Assembly: GCF_001913705.1 (NCBI RefSeq)
Contig: NZ_MKQD01000033.1
Location: 1 to 64,000, forward strand
Source: Thalassotalea sp. PP2-459
Lineage (GTDB): Bacteria; Pseudomonadota; Gammaproteobacteria; Enterobacterales; Alteromonadaceae
Direction: 5' to 3'
Length of the DNA stretch: 64,000 nt
In this document: piece by piece, positions 47,107 through 55,546 of the stretch
Position numbering within the stretch: the first letter of the stretch is position 1
Layout of the letters: each line of letters starts with the position of its first letter
Translations under genes and position numbers: made by a program
The notes under the pieces: generated by a model
The model's input: the letters and a program-made list of their open reading frames with translations, nothing else
What the model was told of the DNA's origin: nothing
The model's database searches: none

Positions 47107-48237
47107 CGCAGAGAAGATCACGAATTTCTTATTACTGGCGATTAACGTTGCGTTACCAAAAATACGCTTTAATTTGATGTGATAGCCAAGTTGTCTGTTA
47201 CCTACAATGGTTAATGTTCCGCCTTTTTTCAACACACGGTAGCAGTCGTTGAACATCTGCCAAGCAATATGATCAGTAGTGGCATTTTGTTGATGAAATG
47301 GTGGGTTACATAAAATTTTATTTGCACTTGAAGCTTGCTCATCTGTTAAACAATCATTAACCATAAAACGACATTGGTCTAGAAGCTGTGGCAAGTTATG
47401 CGCAACAGTGTCTCGAGCTGATGCTACTGCCATATATGATTCATCACTAAAGGTGAGTTTCGCGTTTGGTTGTTGTGCTAGAATATGTAATCCCAATACG
47501 CCATTACCACAACCTAAATCAATTAGATGTTCATGTTCAGTAACATTGGGTAAATGTGCTAATAACAACTGAGCGCCAATATCTAATTTGTCTCTGGCAA
47601 AGACATTTGCATGATTGACTATTTCAAATTGATGGACTTCTGTTTTCCAGCGTTTTACGATTGGAAAAGTAGTATCAGTAACTTCTGCGTTAAGTTCTGA
47701 AAAAACTAAACGTGACTTTTTTACCGCTAATGACGTTGTGGTAGTGCCTAAATAACGCTCGAAATATTTTAAGGTATTGCTGTGTATGTTTTTCGCTTTA
47801 TCTACCGCGATAAATATCAGCTTACTATTAAAAGTTTGCCTAATCTTTTGCAGTTGTTCTTTCAGTAAGTTGTTACTTTTTGGTATTTTATACAACACAA
47901 TGTCAACATCAGCGGGCAACTCGCTTACACTGGTTATTTGCGTAAGATTTTCCAGCGATAGATGGTTATGTTCAGCATTATTCTTTAAGCCACATTCACT
48001 GATATATGAATCTGAAACGGTCGTTACTTTTTGCAAAGGAAAATTTAACGAGATAGCACCAAAGTTATCGTTCATCACTAAAATATGACTTTCGTGGGTC
48101 AGTAACTCCGATTCTTGAACATGGTTAATGATATATTCGTCTGCAGAATCCCATGCTTGTAAACTACGTGTTACTTGGTTTGCGGGATATCTTTCTAAAA
48201 ATAGGTTTCGATCATTTACAATAAAAGGGCTAATCAT
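47098..48237 (-). CDS. rlmG: 23S rRNA (guanine-N2)-methyltransferase RlmG
   Basis: RlmG methylates G1835 of 23S rRNA (E. coli numbering) with S-adenosylmethionine. The 379-residue protein has an inactive N-terminal methyltransferase-like half and a catalytic C-terminal half. The SAM site is Asp-Leu-Gly-Cys-Gly-Asn-Gly-Val-Leu-Gly near residue 245, and the catalytic motif is Asn-Pro-Pro-Phe-His-Gln-Gln near 315. The last block, Ile-Phe-Gly-Asn-Ala-Thr-Leu-Ile-Ala-Ser-Asn-Lys-Lys-Phe, distinguishes RlmG from RsmC. I start at ATG 48237, giving the family length (E. coli 378); an upstream ATG at 48279 adds 14 residues and lacks support. Confidence 0.9.
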   Translation of the reverse strand: MISPFIVNDRNLFLERYPANQVTRSLQAWDSADEYIINHVQESELLTHESHILVMNDNFGAISLNFPLQKVTTVSDSYISECGLKNNAEHNHLSLENLTQITSVSELPADVDIVLYKIPKSNNLLKEQLQKIRQTFNSKLIFIAVDKAKNIHSNTLKYFERYLGTTTTSLAVKKSRLVFSELNAEVTDTTFPIVKRWKTEVHQFEIVNHANVFARDKLDIGAQLLLAHLPNVTEHEHLIDLGCGNGVLGLHILAQQPNAKLTFSDESYMAVASARDTVAHNLPQLLDQCRFMVNDCLTDEQASSANKILCNPPFHQQNATTDHIAWQMFNDCYRVLKKGGTLTIVGNRQLGYHIKLKRIFGNATLIASNKKFVIFSAKK

Positions 48238-48380
48238 GATGTTTATACAGTGCGGATTGGCTGGAAGCAGAAAGTACATTGTGCCAAAATTCGTGTATCG
48301 ACTCTATATAAAATTAAGAGCTTGTTATTAAAATTCCACTAACTGATGCTGATGTTACCTTTTTACCTAATTTTATTGCA

Positions 48381-48902
48381 TTGTCTGAAAGTAAGGTATT
48401 GGCTCAACAACTATACGCCGACATACCTTGGCGGCATGATGAGTTAATGATGTACGGAAAGCCTGTTAAAGTACCTCGGTTACAGGCATGGTATGGTGAT
48501 CAAGGTACGGATTATACGTATTCACAATTAACAATGGCGCCGTTGCCTTGGACTAATCAATTACTTACGTTGAAACAGCAAATAAGTGAAGCGACAAATG
48601 CAGAGTTTAATTCTGTTTTAGTCAATTGCTATCGGAATCATCAAGACTCAGTGAGTTGGCATAGTGATGACGAGCCAGAATTAGGTGAAATGCCTGTGAT
48701 AGCGTCGTTGTCGTTGGGTGCAGAGCGCTTTTTTCACTTAAAACATAAGTTCAAGCCTTTATCACATAAGTTTAAATTACCATCTGGTAGTTTGTTGATT
48801 ATGAAAGGAAATACTCAGAAGTATTGGCAACATGCTGTACTTAAATCACGTATTTATGCACCAATGCGGATTAATTTAACCTTTCGAAAAATAATTAAAT
48901 AA
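48381..48902 (+). CDS. AlkB-like 2-oxoglutarate/Fe(II) dioxygenase with a disturbed 5' end
   Basis: AlkB-type enzymes oxidise away alkyl groups from damaged DNA or RNA bases. The 173-residue open frame has the iron ligands His-x-Asp (Trp-His-Ser-Asp-Asp-Glu) and a distal His (Trp-Gln-His-Ala-Val), and the 2-oxoglutarate-binding Arg-Ile-Asn-Leu-Thr-Phe-Arg. It starts at a TTG without a ribosome-binding site. Upstream coding-like sequence (Ile-Pro-Leu-Thr-Asp-Ala-Asp-Val-Thr, 48334-48360) lies in a different frame and would join as one protein if the T4 run at 48361 had five T. So the true N-terminus may be longer and frameshifted. The catalytic part is intact. Confidence 0.8.
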   Translation: MSESKVLAQQLYADIPWRHDELMMYGKPVKVPRLQAWYGDQGTDYTYSQLTMAPLPWTNQLLTLKQQISEATNAEFNSVLVNCYRNHQDSVSWHSDDEPELGEMPVIASLSLGAERFFHLKHKFKPLSHKFKLPSGSLLIMKGNTQKYWQHAVLKSRIYAPMRINLTFRKIIK

Positions 48903-48939
48903 ATTTTAGTTTTACTAGCAAAGAGTTAGTGTTTTAAGC

Positions 48940-48975
48940 GATAATTTAGCCATCTAGATAGATGGCTAAATTATC
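48940..48975. repeat. Perfect 16-bp inverted repeat between the alkB-like gene and bolA
   Basis: Two exact 16-bp arms (48940-48955 and 48960-48975) flank an AGAT loop. Neither strand shows a T run directly after, so it is not a textbook terminator, though it could shield the alkB-like transcript or act as a bidirectional hairpin. It lies 38 nt after the stop codon and 52 nt before bolA. Confidence 0.65.
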
Positions 48976-49027
48976 ATGGCTAACTAAACTTAAGCCTGAG
49001 CATGATGAAAAATAACAAGGGAATTTT

Positions 49028-49357
49028 ATGAGTATCGAAGTTGTCATTGAAGAAAAACTCTTGTCGGCATTTTCTCCCATTCACTTAGATGTTGTTAATG
49101 AAAGTCACCAACATAATGTAGCACCCGGCAGTGAATCACACTTTAAAGTGATTATCGTTTCTAAATCTTTTGAAGGAGAGCGGTTAATTAAACGTCATAG
49201 AGCAGTGAACGCGACGCTATCAGAAGAGTTATCTGAGCACATTCACGCATTAGCATTGCATACATATACTGAAAAAGAATGGCTAGAATATTATGCCGAT
49301 AACACGCCGCTATCACCAAAGTGTTTAGGCGGCAGTAAAAAAGAGCAGCGTATCTAA
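49028..49357 (+). CDS. bolA: BolA family stress/iron-sulfur-related regulator
   Basis: BolA affects cell shape, biofilm and stress genes and partners monothiol glutaredoxins through a shared [2Fe-2S] cluster. The 109-residue protein has the family block His-Asn-Val-Ala-Pro-Gly-Ser-Glu-Ser-His-Phe-Lys-Val near residues 29-41, Arg-His-Arg-Ala-Val-Asn near 56, and the invariant His-Ala-Leu-Ala-Leu-His-Thr-Tyr-Thr near 72. It is monocistronic with a strong terminator. In E. coli bolA neighbours yajG-ampG; here it is 5 kb away from them. Confidence 0.94.
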   Translation: MSIEVVIEEKLLSAFSPIHLDVVNESHQHNVAPGSESHFKVIIVSKSFEGERLIKRHRAVNATLSEELSEHIHALALHTYTEKEWLEYYADNTPLSPKCLGGSKKEQRI

Positions 49358-49381
49358 TTTATGTAGCTGTTATTCCAATAG

Positions 49382-49414
49382 AGCCATAAGGTGATGTTAT
49401 CTTATGGCTTTTTT
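49382..49414 (+). terminator. Terminator after bolA
   Basis: A 9-bp stem (49382-49390 with 49401-49409) and 10-nt loop followed by TTTTT, 25 nt after the bolA stop codon. Confidence 0.83.
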
Positions 49415-49479
49415 GTTTCCTGCGATGAAAAAGCTTGCTAAGCTGTAACGTACAAAAATAAGAAAAATTATTGACTAAT

Positions 49480-50004
49480 ATGTCTGTGTCTAAACTAGAA
49501 TCTTTTGTTAAACATCTCGATACTTTTACTGAATATACTGGCCGTATTATTTCCTGGTTTTCCTTAATCATGGTGTTACTCACGTTTACCATTGTTATAT
49601 TGCGGTATGGTTTCAATATTGGCTGGATAGCCATGCAAGAATCCGTGCTGTATTTTCATGGTTTTGCCTTTATGCTGGGAGCAGCTTATACGTTAAAACA
49701 TGATGGACATGTTCGTGTTGATATTTTTTATCAAAAATTTTCGCCGAGAAATAAAGCCCACGTCAACTTTTTTGGCAGCCTGTTATTGTTGTTGCCTGTG
49801 TGTATTACCATTGCAGTGATCAGTTGGGATTACGTAGCAACGTCTTGGCGAATATTAGAAGCTTCAGGCGAAGCCGGCGGCTTGCCATTTGTCTTTTTAA
49901 GTAAATCATTATTAATATTGCTTGCCTTAACATTAGGTATTCAAGGTATTGCCGAGTTACTCAGAAGCCTTAAGCAAATACAAGAAAGTCAGGAGCACAA
50001 ATAA
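49480..50004 (+). CDS. dctQ: TRAP transporter small permease (DctQ type)
   Basis: The 174-residue protein is the small membrane subunit of a tripartite ATP-independent periplasmic transporter, which uses an ion gradient to import organic acids. It has four predicted membrane helices (~22-45, 55-75, 97-118, 138-160). The DctQ motif Gln-Glu-Ser-Val-Leu-Tyr-Phe-His-Gly-Phe-Ala-Phe-Met-Leu-Gly-Ala-Ala-Tyr is clear. I start at ATG 49480; a TTG three codons earlier is possible. It overlaps dctM by one base (TAATG). Confidence 0.92.
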   Translation: MSVSKLESFVKHLDTFTEYTGRIISWFSLIMVLLTFTIVILRYGFNIGWIAMQESVLYFHGFAFMLGAAYTLKHDGHVRVDIFYQKFSPRNKAHVNFFGSLLLLLPVCITIAVISWDYVATSWRILEASGEAGGLPFVFLSKSLLILLALTLGIQGIAELLRSLKQIQESQEHK

Positions 50005-51389
50005 TGGAATATTTGTCTTTAGTGATGTTTCTTGTTGTTTGTATTGTGTTGTTATTTGGTTACCCGGTGGCGTTAACCTTGGCTGGTACCTCGTTAATTT
50101 TTGCAGGTATTGGTTGGAGCGTTGGGGTTTTTGAAGCGGGTTTCTTGAACGCATTGCCAAACCGTATTTTTGGGGTGATCAATAATCAAACGTTATTAGC
50201 GGTTCCACTCTTTGTTTTTATGGGAGCCATGCTTGAACGGGCAAAAATTGCTGAAAATCTACTGAATGCCATGTCGATTTTATTAGGGCGTTTTAAAGGT
50301 GGTTTAGGGATTTCAGTAACACTAGTGGGAATGCTACTTGCTGCAAGCACCGGTATTGTCGGTGCAACAGTAGTAACTATGGGGTTATTATCATTACCGA
50401 CCATGCTTAAACGTGGTTATAGCCCACAATTTTCAACGGGAATTATTTGTGCAACGGGTACATTAGGACAGATTATTCCACCTTCAATTGCCTTAGTGTT
50501 ACTAGGTGATGTGTTATCAAGCGCCTATCAACAGGCGCAGTTGAATATGGGCATATTTAGCCCAGAAACCGTTTCAGTAGGGGATTTATTTGCCGGTGCA
50601 GTCATACCTGGACTAATGTTGGTAAGCATGTACTTACTTTACTGTGTCATATATTCAGTGATTAAACCTGAACAAGTGCCGAGTTTAACCGAGCAAGATA
50701 TTAAAGATATTAAACAGGAACGCTCAATTATTGAGTTAATGTTTTCAGCATTGATCCCACCTTTATTGCTGATTGTTGCAGTGCTAGGCTCTATTTTATT
50801 AGGTTTTGCCACGCCAACTGAAGCAGCAGGAGTTGGTGCAACAGGCTCAATTTTGTTAGCGCTATGGCAGAGACAATTAACATTGATTAATTTAAAAGCG
50901 GTGATGGATAGCAGCTTAAAAATTACCTCAATGGTATTTTTAATTTTTATCGGTGCTAGTTTATTTTCCTTAGTGTTTCGTGGTTTTGGTGGTGAAGATC
51001 TCGTTCATAGTTTTTTTCAACAGATGCCAGGTGGCGTAGTTGGCGCAATTATCATTGTGATGGCGATTATCTTCTTGCTCGGCTTTATTCTTGATTTCAT
51101 TGAGATCACGTTTGTTGTTGTGCCCATTGTTGCACCCATTTTACTATCGATGGGGGTAGATCCGCTTTGGTTAGGGATCATGATTGCCATCAATTTACAA
51201 ACCTCTTTTTTGACGCCCCCGTTTGGTTTTGCTTTATTTTATTTAAGGGGCGTAGCATCATCTGCGGTGAAAACTGCTTCAATATACAAAGGTGTTATTC
51301 CCTTTATCATTATACAGTTGATACTATTGGTGGTGTTGGCGCAGTGGCCTGAATTAGTAACATGGTTACCGGAAAAAATTTATGGTTAA
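50004..51389 (+). CDS. dctM: TRAP transporter large permease (DctM type)
   Basis: The 461-residue large permease subunit forms the ion-coupled path of the TRAP transporter. It has about 12 membrane helices. Family motifs are Ala-Ala-Ser-Thr-Gly-Ile-Val-Gly-Ala-Thr-Val-Val-Thr-Met-Gly near residue 113, Gly-Gln-Ile-Ile-Pro-Pro-Ser near 151, Ala-Thr-Pro-Thr-Glu-Ala-Ala-Gly-Val-Gly-Ala and Leu-Gln-Thr-Ser-Phe-Leu-Thr-Pro-Pro-Phe-Gly near 400. It is coupled to dctQ and followed after 23 nt by dctP. Confidence 0.94.
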   Translation: MEYLSLVMFLVVCIVLLFGYPVALTLAGTSLIFAGIGWSVGVFEAGFLNALPNRIFGVINNQTLLAVPLFVFMGAMLERAKIAENLLNAMSILLGRFKGGLGISVTLVGMLLAASTGIVGATVVTMGLLSLPTMLKRGYSPQFSTGIICATGTLGQIIPPSIALVLLGDVLSSAYQQAQLNMGIFSPETVSVGDLFAGAVIPGLMLVSMYLLYCVIYSVIKPEQVPSLTEQDIKDIKQERSIIELMFSALIPPLLLIVAVLGSILLGFATPTEAAGVGATGSILLALWQRQLTLINLKAVMDSSLKITSMVFLIFIGASLFSLVFRGFGGEDLVHSFFQQMPGGVVGAIIIVMAIIFLLGFILDFIEITFVVVPIVAPILLSMGVDPLWLGIMIAINLQTSFLTPPFGFALFYLRGVASSAVKTASIYKGVIPFIIIQLILLVVLAQWPELVTWLPEKIYG

Positions 51390-51412
51390 TAATAAAAAGG
51401 AAAGGAAAACCA

Positions 51413-52510
51413 ATGACAATAAACATGATTAAAAAGTGGCTTGTAGGATGTTTAGCATTCGCAGCCTTAGTGGGTTGTAACAGCGAACAAAAGCAAGATA
51501 CCAATGCGAATGCACAACCGCAAAAGCAATATCAATGGAAATTGGTAACTTCTTGGCCGAAAAACTTTCCCGGTTTAGGATTAGGCCCTGAAACATTTGC
51601 TAAGTATGTCAATGAAATGAGTGCAGGTCGATTGACGGTAAAAGTGTATGGTGCCGGAGAGCTTGTACCTGGTTTTGAAGTATTTGATGCGGTTTCTCAA
51701 GGTACAGCCGAAATGGGGCACAGTGGTGCATATTATTGGAAAGGTAAAATGTCAGCGGCACCTATTTTTAGTGCTATCCCCTTTGGTATGACCGCCACAG
51801 AGTTTAATGCTTGGCTACACTTTGGTGGTGGCCTTGAAATGTGGCAAGCATTATACAAACCATTCGGTGTAGTACCTATGGCGGGTGGAAATTCAGGGGC
51901 GCAATTTGCGGGTTGGTTTAAAAAAGAAATCAACAGCGTTGAAGATCTTAAAGGCTTAAAAATGCGAATCCCTGGTCTAGGTGGCGAAGTTTTAAAACGC
52001 GCAGGTGCTATTCCTGTTAATTTGACGGGTGGCGAAATATTTTCTTCTTTACAAAGTGGTGCGATTGATGCGTCAGAATGGGTTGGCCCATATAACGATT
52101 TAGCGTTTGGTTTTCACCAAGCGGCGGAGTATTACTATTCATCTGTATGGCATGAAACGGGCACAAATTTAGAGTTTTTAGTCAATGAAAAGGCGCTAAA
52201 CTCATTACCAGAGGACCTACAGAAAATTGTTGAAGTCGCCGCACGTGCCGTCAATCAAAACATGCTTGATGAATACAACGCCCGTAATAATAATGCGTTA
52301 CAAACACTCATTAATAAACATAATGTGCAAGTAAAACAATTTCCTGCTGATGTTATGTTAGCGTTAAAAAGTTACACCAAAGAAGTGATCGAAGAAAAAG
52401 CCAATGCTGATGAAACATTTGCAAAGGTATGGGCGTCGTATAGTGAGTTTTTAGCCAATGCGCGCCAATATAACGATTTAACAATGAAAGCCTATTATGA
52501 AAATCGTTAA
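51413..52510 (+). CDS. dctP: TRAP transporter substrate-binding lipoprotein, TakP-like
   Basis: This 365-residue DctP-family solute-binding protein has a lipobox (Leu-Val-Gly-Cys, Cys at residue ~22), so it is likely membrane-anchored rather than free. The mature part begins after a Gln/Asn-rich linker with Trp-Lys-Leu-Val-Thr-Ser-Trp-Pro-Lys. The Met-Arg-Ile-Pro-Gly-Leu-Gly-Gly segment holds the conserved carboxylate-binding Arg. The blocks Ala-Trp-Leu-His-Phe-Gly-Gly-Gly-Leu-Glu and Gly-Gly-Asn-Ser-Gly-Ala-Gln resemble the 2-oxo-acid-binding TakP group, so pyruvate or a similar 2-oxo or hydroxy acid is a fair guess. ATG 51413 has a GGAAAGG ribosome-binding site; a terminator follows. Confidence 0.92.
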   Translation: MTINMIKKWLVGCLAFAALVGCNSEQKQDTNANAQPQKQYQWKLVTSWPKNFPGLGLGPETFAKYVNEMSAGRLTVKVYGAGELVPGFEVFDAVSQGTAEMGHSGAYYWKGKMSAAPIFSAIPFGMTATEFNAWLHFGGGLEMWQALYKPFGVVPMAGGNSGAQFAGWFKKEINSVEDLKGLKMRIPGLGGEVLKRAGAIPVNLTGGEIFSSLQSGAIDASEWVGPYNDLAFGFHQAAEYYYSSVWHETGTNLEFLVNEKALNSLPEDLQKIVEVAARAVNQNMLDEYNARNNNALQTLINKHNVQVKQFPADVMLALKSYTKEVIEEKANADETFAKVWASYSEFLANARQYNDLTMKAYYENR

Positions 52511-52528
52511 ATCATAATTTTAATCATG

Positions 52529-52553
52529 ACGCTTGCGTTGCAAGCGTTTTTTT
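52529..52553 (+). terminator. Terminator after the TRAP operon
   Basis: An 8-bp stem (52529-52536 with 52540-52547), 3-nt loop and six following T residues, 18 nt after the dctP stop codon. Confidence 0.87.
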
Positions 52554-52632
52554 CAACTGCTCGTACCTCTTATTTTAATAACAAGGGTACACTATGCGGC
52601 AATTTAGTAAGAACAACACGAAAGGCGTTTAT

Positions 52633-53823
52633 ATGGTCATCAAACCTAAAATCCGTGGCTTCATCTGTACAAATGCACACCCAGCAGGGTGTGAAGCTCA
52701 TGTTAATGAACAAATAGCATATGTAAAAAGCCAACCTCAACCGGAAAACAAACCTAAAAATGTGTTAGTGATTGGGGCATCCACCGGTTATGGATTGGCA
52801 TCTCGTATCACGGCTGCTTTCGGCTGTGGCGCAAAAACCTTAGGTATTTTCTTTGAGAAAGCACCTACAGATAGAAAAACAGCCTCAGCGGGTTGGTATA
52901 ATACTTCAGCGTTTCAAAAAGCTGCTGATGCAGCAGGATTGTGGTCAAAAAATATTAATGGCGATGCCTTTTCCCATGAGCTGAAAGCGAAAGCGATTGA
53001 TGTTATCAAAGAAGAACTTGGCCAAGTAGATTTGATCATATACAGCTTAGCTTCTCCGCGTCGTACTGATCCTGATACAGGTGAAGTGTATTCCTCTACG
53101 TTAAAGCCTATTGGTCAAAGCGTGACTACCAAAAATTTAAATACGTCTAAGCGCATCATTGACTCGGTCAGTGTTGAACAAGCTACCGAAGAAGAAATTC
53201 AAGGTACTGTTGATGTTATGGGCGGCGCTGATTGGGAATTATGGATCAAGGCGTTACAAGAAGCAGACGTTTTAGCAAAGGGCTTTAAAACGACTGCTTA
53301 TACTTATATAGGTAAAAAATTAACCTGGCCAATTTATGGCCATGCAACAATTGGTCGTGCAAAAGAAGATCTTGATCGCGCAGCAAGTGCGATTAAAGCG
53401 TCAACTGAAAATATTTCAGGCCAAGCCTATGTTACTTCATTAAATGCGGTAGTTACGCAAGCAAGTTCTGCGATACCAATTATGCCACTTTATATTTCAG
53501 CAATGTTTAAAGTGATGAAAAGTGATGGTACTTATCAAGGCTGTATTGAACAAATTCAATCATTATTTAATGAAAACTTATATAGTAATACACCGCGTTT
53601 TGATGAAGCTGGTCGCTTAAGCCAAAATTATAAAGAGCTTGAAGATGGCGTACAAGAACGTGTTCAAACGATTTGGGATTCTGTTGACAGCGATACCATT
53701 GATGAACTTACGGATTATGAAAGCTACCATAATGAGTTTTTAAAGTTATTTGGTTTTAATGTTGCTGGTGTTGACTATGAAGCGGACCTTAGTCCAGTGA
53801 CTGAGATAAATAATTTAGTGTAA
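52633..53823 (+). CDS. fabV: FabV-type trans-2-enoyl-ACP/CoA reductase
   Basis: FabV carries out the last reduction of each fatty-acid elongation cycle with NADH, and is the triclosan-tolerant alternative to FabI. The 396-residue protein starts Met-Val-Ile-Lys-Pro-Lys-Ile-Arg-Gly-Phe-Ile. It has the nucleotide-binding Gly-Ala-Ser-Thr-Gly-Tyr-Gly-Leu-Ala-Ser-Arg, and the catalytic Tyr/Lys region Tyr-Ile-Gly-Lys-Lys-Leu-Thr-Trp-Pro-Ile-Tyr-Gly-His-Ala-Thr-Ile-Gly near residue 230. Length matches the family (about 400). I chose ATG 52633 (AAAGG upstream); the open frame reaches further up, into the terminator of the TRAP operon. Monocistronic. Confidence 0.95.
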   Translation: MVIKPKIRGFICTNAHPAGCEAHVNEQIAYVKSQPQPENKPKNVLVIGASTGYGLASRITAAFGCGAKTLGIFFEKAPTDRKTASAGWYNTSAFQKAADAAGLWSKNINGDAFSHELKAKAIDVIKEELGQVDLIIYSLASPRRTDPDTGEVYSSTLKPIGQSVTTKNLNTSKRIIDSVSVEQATEEEIQGTVDVMGGADWELWIKALQEADVLAKGFKTTAYTYIGKKLTWPIYGHATIGRAKEDLDRAASAIKASTENISGQAYVTSLNAVVTQASSAIPIMPLYISAMFKVMKSDGTYQGCIEQIQSLFNENLYSNTPRFDEAGRLSQNYKELEDGVQERVQTIWDSVDSDTIDELTDYESYHNEFLKLFGFNVAGVDYEADLSPVTEINNLV

Positions 53824-53851
53824 AAATTACTAACTTATAACTGTTGATGTA

Positions 53852-53889
53852 AAAAAAGAGCAATGATTTTATAACATTGCTCTTTTTTG
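53852..53889 (+). terminator. Terminator after fabV
   Basis: A 14-bp perfect stem (53852-53865 with 53875-53888) and 9-nt loop with A- and T-rich arms, 29 nt after the stop codon. Confidence 0.9.
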
Positions 53890-54194
53890 TTTTTGTAAGA
53901 TTATTAAAATCGAGTGATTAGTCTAAAAAAACAGCAAAGTCGTAAAAATAATACAGAAAGTGTTACAGGATAATGGCGCAATTCTCTAAAATTATGCTAA
54001 AATTCGTGCCAGAATATTTTTAACTTAAGAGCCGGTAGATACTTTTTGTTAGCGTAATGTTAATAAAGAGCTTTTCTACTGAAATACACTGAAATCAAAT
54101 GTTTTCTCACTTAATTACTTTAAGGTTTTGATTTAAAAGTACTTAGGTGAGAAATCGGCTGATTTTTACTCCCGTCAAAGTAGTGCAAGTGTTT
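53890..54194 (+). promoter_or_regulatory. Promoter region of the nqr operon
   Basis: This 305-nt AT-rich spacer has no gene. It must contain the nqr promoter; several TTATGCTAAAAT/TAATGTTAAT-like -10 candidates lie between 53990 and 54075, but I cannot select one. No palindromic operator stands out. Confidence 0.4.
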
Positions 54195-55544
54195 ATGATT
54201 ACAATAAAAAAAGGTCTGGATGTTCCTGTTCAAGGTGCTCCCCAGCAAGTAATCCATGATGGTCCGTCCATCAAAAGCGTTGCGACACTCGGTGAAGAGT
54301 ATGTGGGTATGCGACCAACCATGTTTGTTAAAGTGGGTGATCGTGTTAAAAAAGGTCAAGCGCTTTTTGAAGACAAAAAGAATGCTGGCGTTAAATTCAC
54401 AGCTCAAGCTGCAGGTGTAGTAACAGAAATCAATCGTGGTGAAAAGCGTGTGTTACAGTCTGTTGTTATCACTCTCAATGAAGAGTCAGATAGTAACGAA
54501 CAAGAAACATTCGCTAAATATGCTGAATCTGATTTAGCCACCATTAACCGTGAAGATGTTGTTAGCAACTTGGTTAATTCTGGTTTATGGACCGCACTTA
54601 GAACGCGTCCATATAGTAAAATTCCAGCGATAGACTCCACCCCAAAAGCTATTTTCATTAGCGCAATGGATACTAATCCGTTAGCTGCAGATCCTGAAGT
54701 GATCATTAATGAACAAAGCGAAGCCTTTAAACACGGTTTAACGGTATTAAGCCGTTTAACAGAAGGTAAAGTGTTTGTTTCTAAAGCACCTAATGCAAGT
54801 ATCCCAACAACAGGTAATGAAGAAGTAAATGAATTTTCAGGTAAACATCCTGCTGGTTTAGTAGGTACCCATATTCATTTCTTGTCACCAGTCGGTGCTG
54901 AAAGCATTGTATGGCACATTGGTTACCAAGATGTTATTGCTTACGGTAAATTATTTACTACCGGTGAAATTGATGCAACACGTGTTGTTTCGATTGCTGG
55001 TCCAGAAGCAAAGAATCCAAGATTAGTTCGTACACTTACTGGCGCAAGCACAGAACAGCTTATTGCTAATGAAACTAATGATGTTGAATTACGCGTAATT
55101 TCTGGTTCTGTATTGCAAGGTTGTGAAGCTGCTGGCGTTCATGCTTATTTGGGGCGTTATCACACACAAATTGCGATATTAAAAGAAGGCCGTGAGAAAG
55201 AGTTTATGGGTTACATGTACCCAGGACCGAATAAATTTTCGGTGACTCGAGCTTACATGTCTCATCTTTTTCCAAGTAAATTATTTAACATGACAACAAC
55301 AACTAATGGTAGCCCACGTGCCATGGTACCTATTGGTAACTATGAGCGTGTGATGCCGTTAGATGTACTCCCTACCGTGTTATTACGTGATTTATGTGCT
55401 GGAGATACCGATGGCGCTCAGCAACTTGGTGCTCTAGAGCTAGACGAAGAAGATTTAGCGTTATGTACGTTTGTTTGCCCAGGCAAAACAGACTACGGCG
55501 TATTACTTCGTGACTGTCTAACCACAATAGAGAAGGAAGGTTAG
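54195..55544 (+). CDS. nqrA: Na+-NQR subunit A
   Basis: NqrA is the cytoplasmic, quinone-associated subunit of the Na+-translocating NADH:ubiquinone reductase. The 449-residue protein starts [11 protein letters not shown]. It has the biotinyl/lipoyl-like N-terminal fold with Val-Gly-Asp-Arg-Val-Lys-Lys-Gly-Gln, and the [12 protein letters not shown] block near residue 218. The ATG at 54195 is chosen by family alignment; the frame runs 16 codons further upstream without support. nqrB starts 2 nt after the stop. Confidence 0.95.
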   Translation: MITIKKGLDVPVQGAPQQVIHDGPSIKSVATLGEEYVGMRPTMFVKVGDRVKKGQALFEDKKNAGVKFTAQAAGVVTEINRGEKRVLQSVVITLNEESDSNEQETFAKYAESDLATINREDVVSNLVNSGLWTALRTRPYSKIPAIDSTPKAIFISAMDTNPLAADPEVIINEQSEAFKHGLTVLSRLTEGKVFVSKAPNASIPTTGNEEVNEFSGKHPAGLVGTHIHFLSPVGAESIVWHIGYQDVIAYGKLFTTGEIDATRVVSIAGPEAKNPRLVRTLTGASTEQLIANETNDVELRVISGSVLQGCEAAGVHAYLGRYHTQIAILKEGREKEFMGYMYPGPNKFSVTRAYMSHLFPSKLFNMTTTTNGSPRAMVPIGNYERVMPLDVLPTVLLRDLCAGDTDGAQQLGALELDEEDLALCTFVCPGKTDYGVLLRDCLTTIEKEG

Positions 55545-55546
55545 TC

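Noticed and set aside
52526-52717. A small gene overlapping the start of fabV
   Set aside because: It runs through the TRAP terminator and the fabV ribosome-binding site, and continues inside fabV in the wrong frame.
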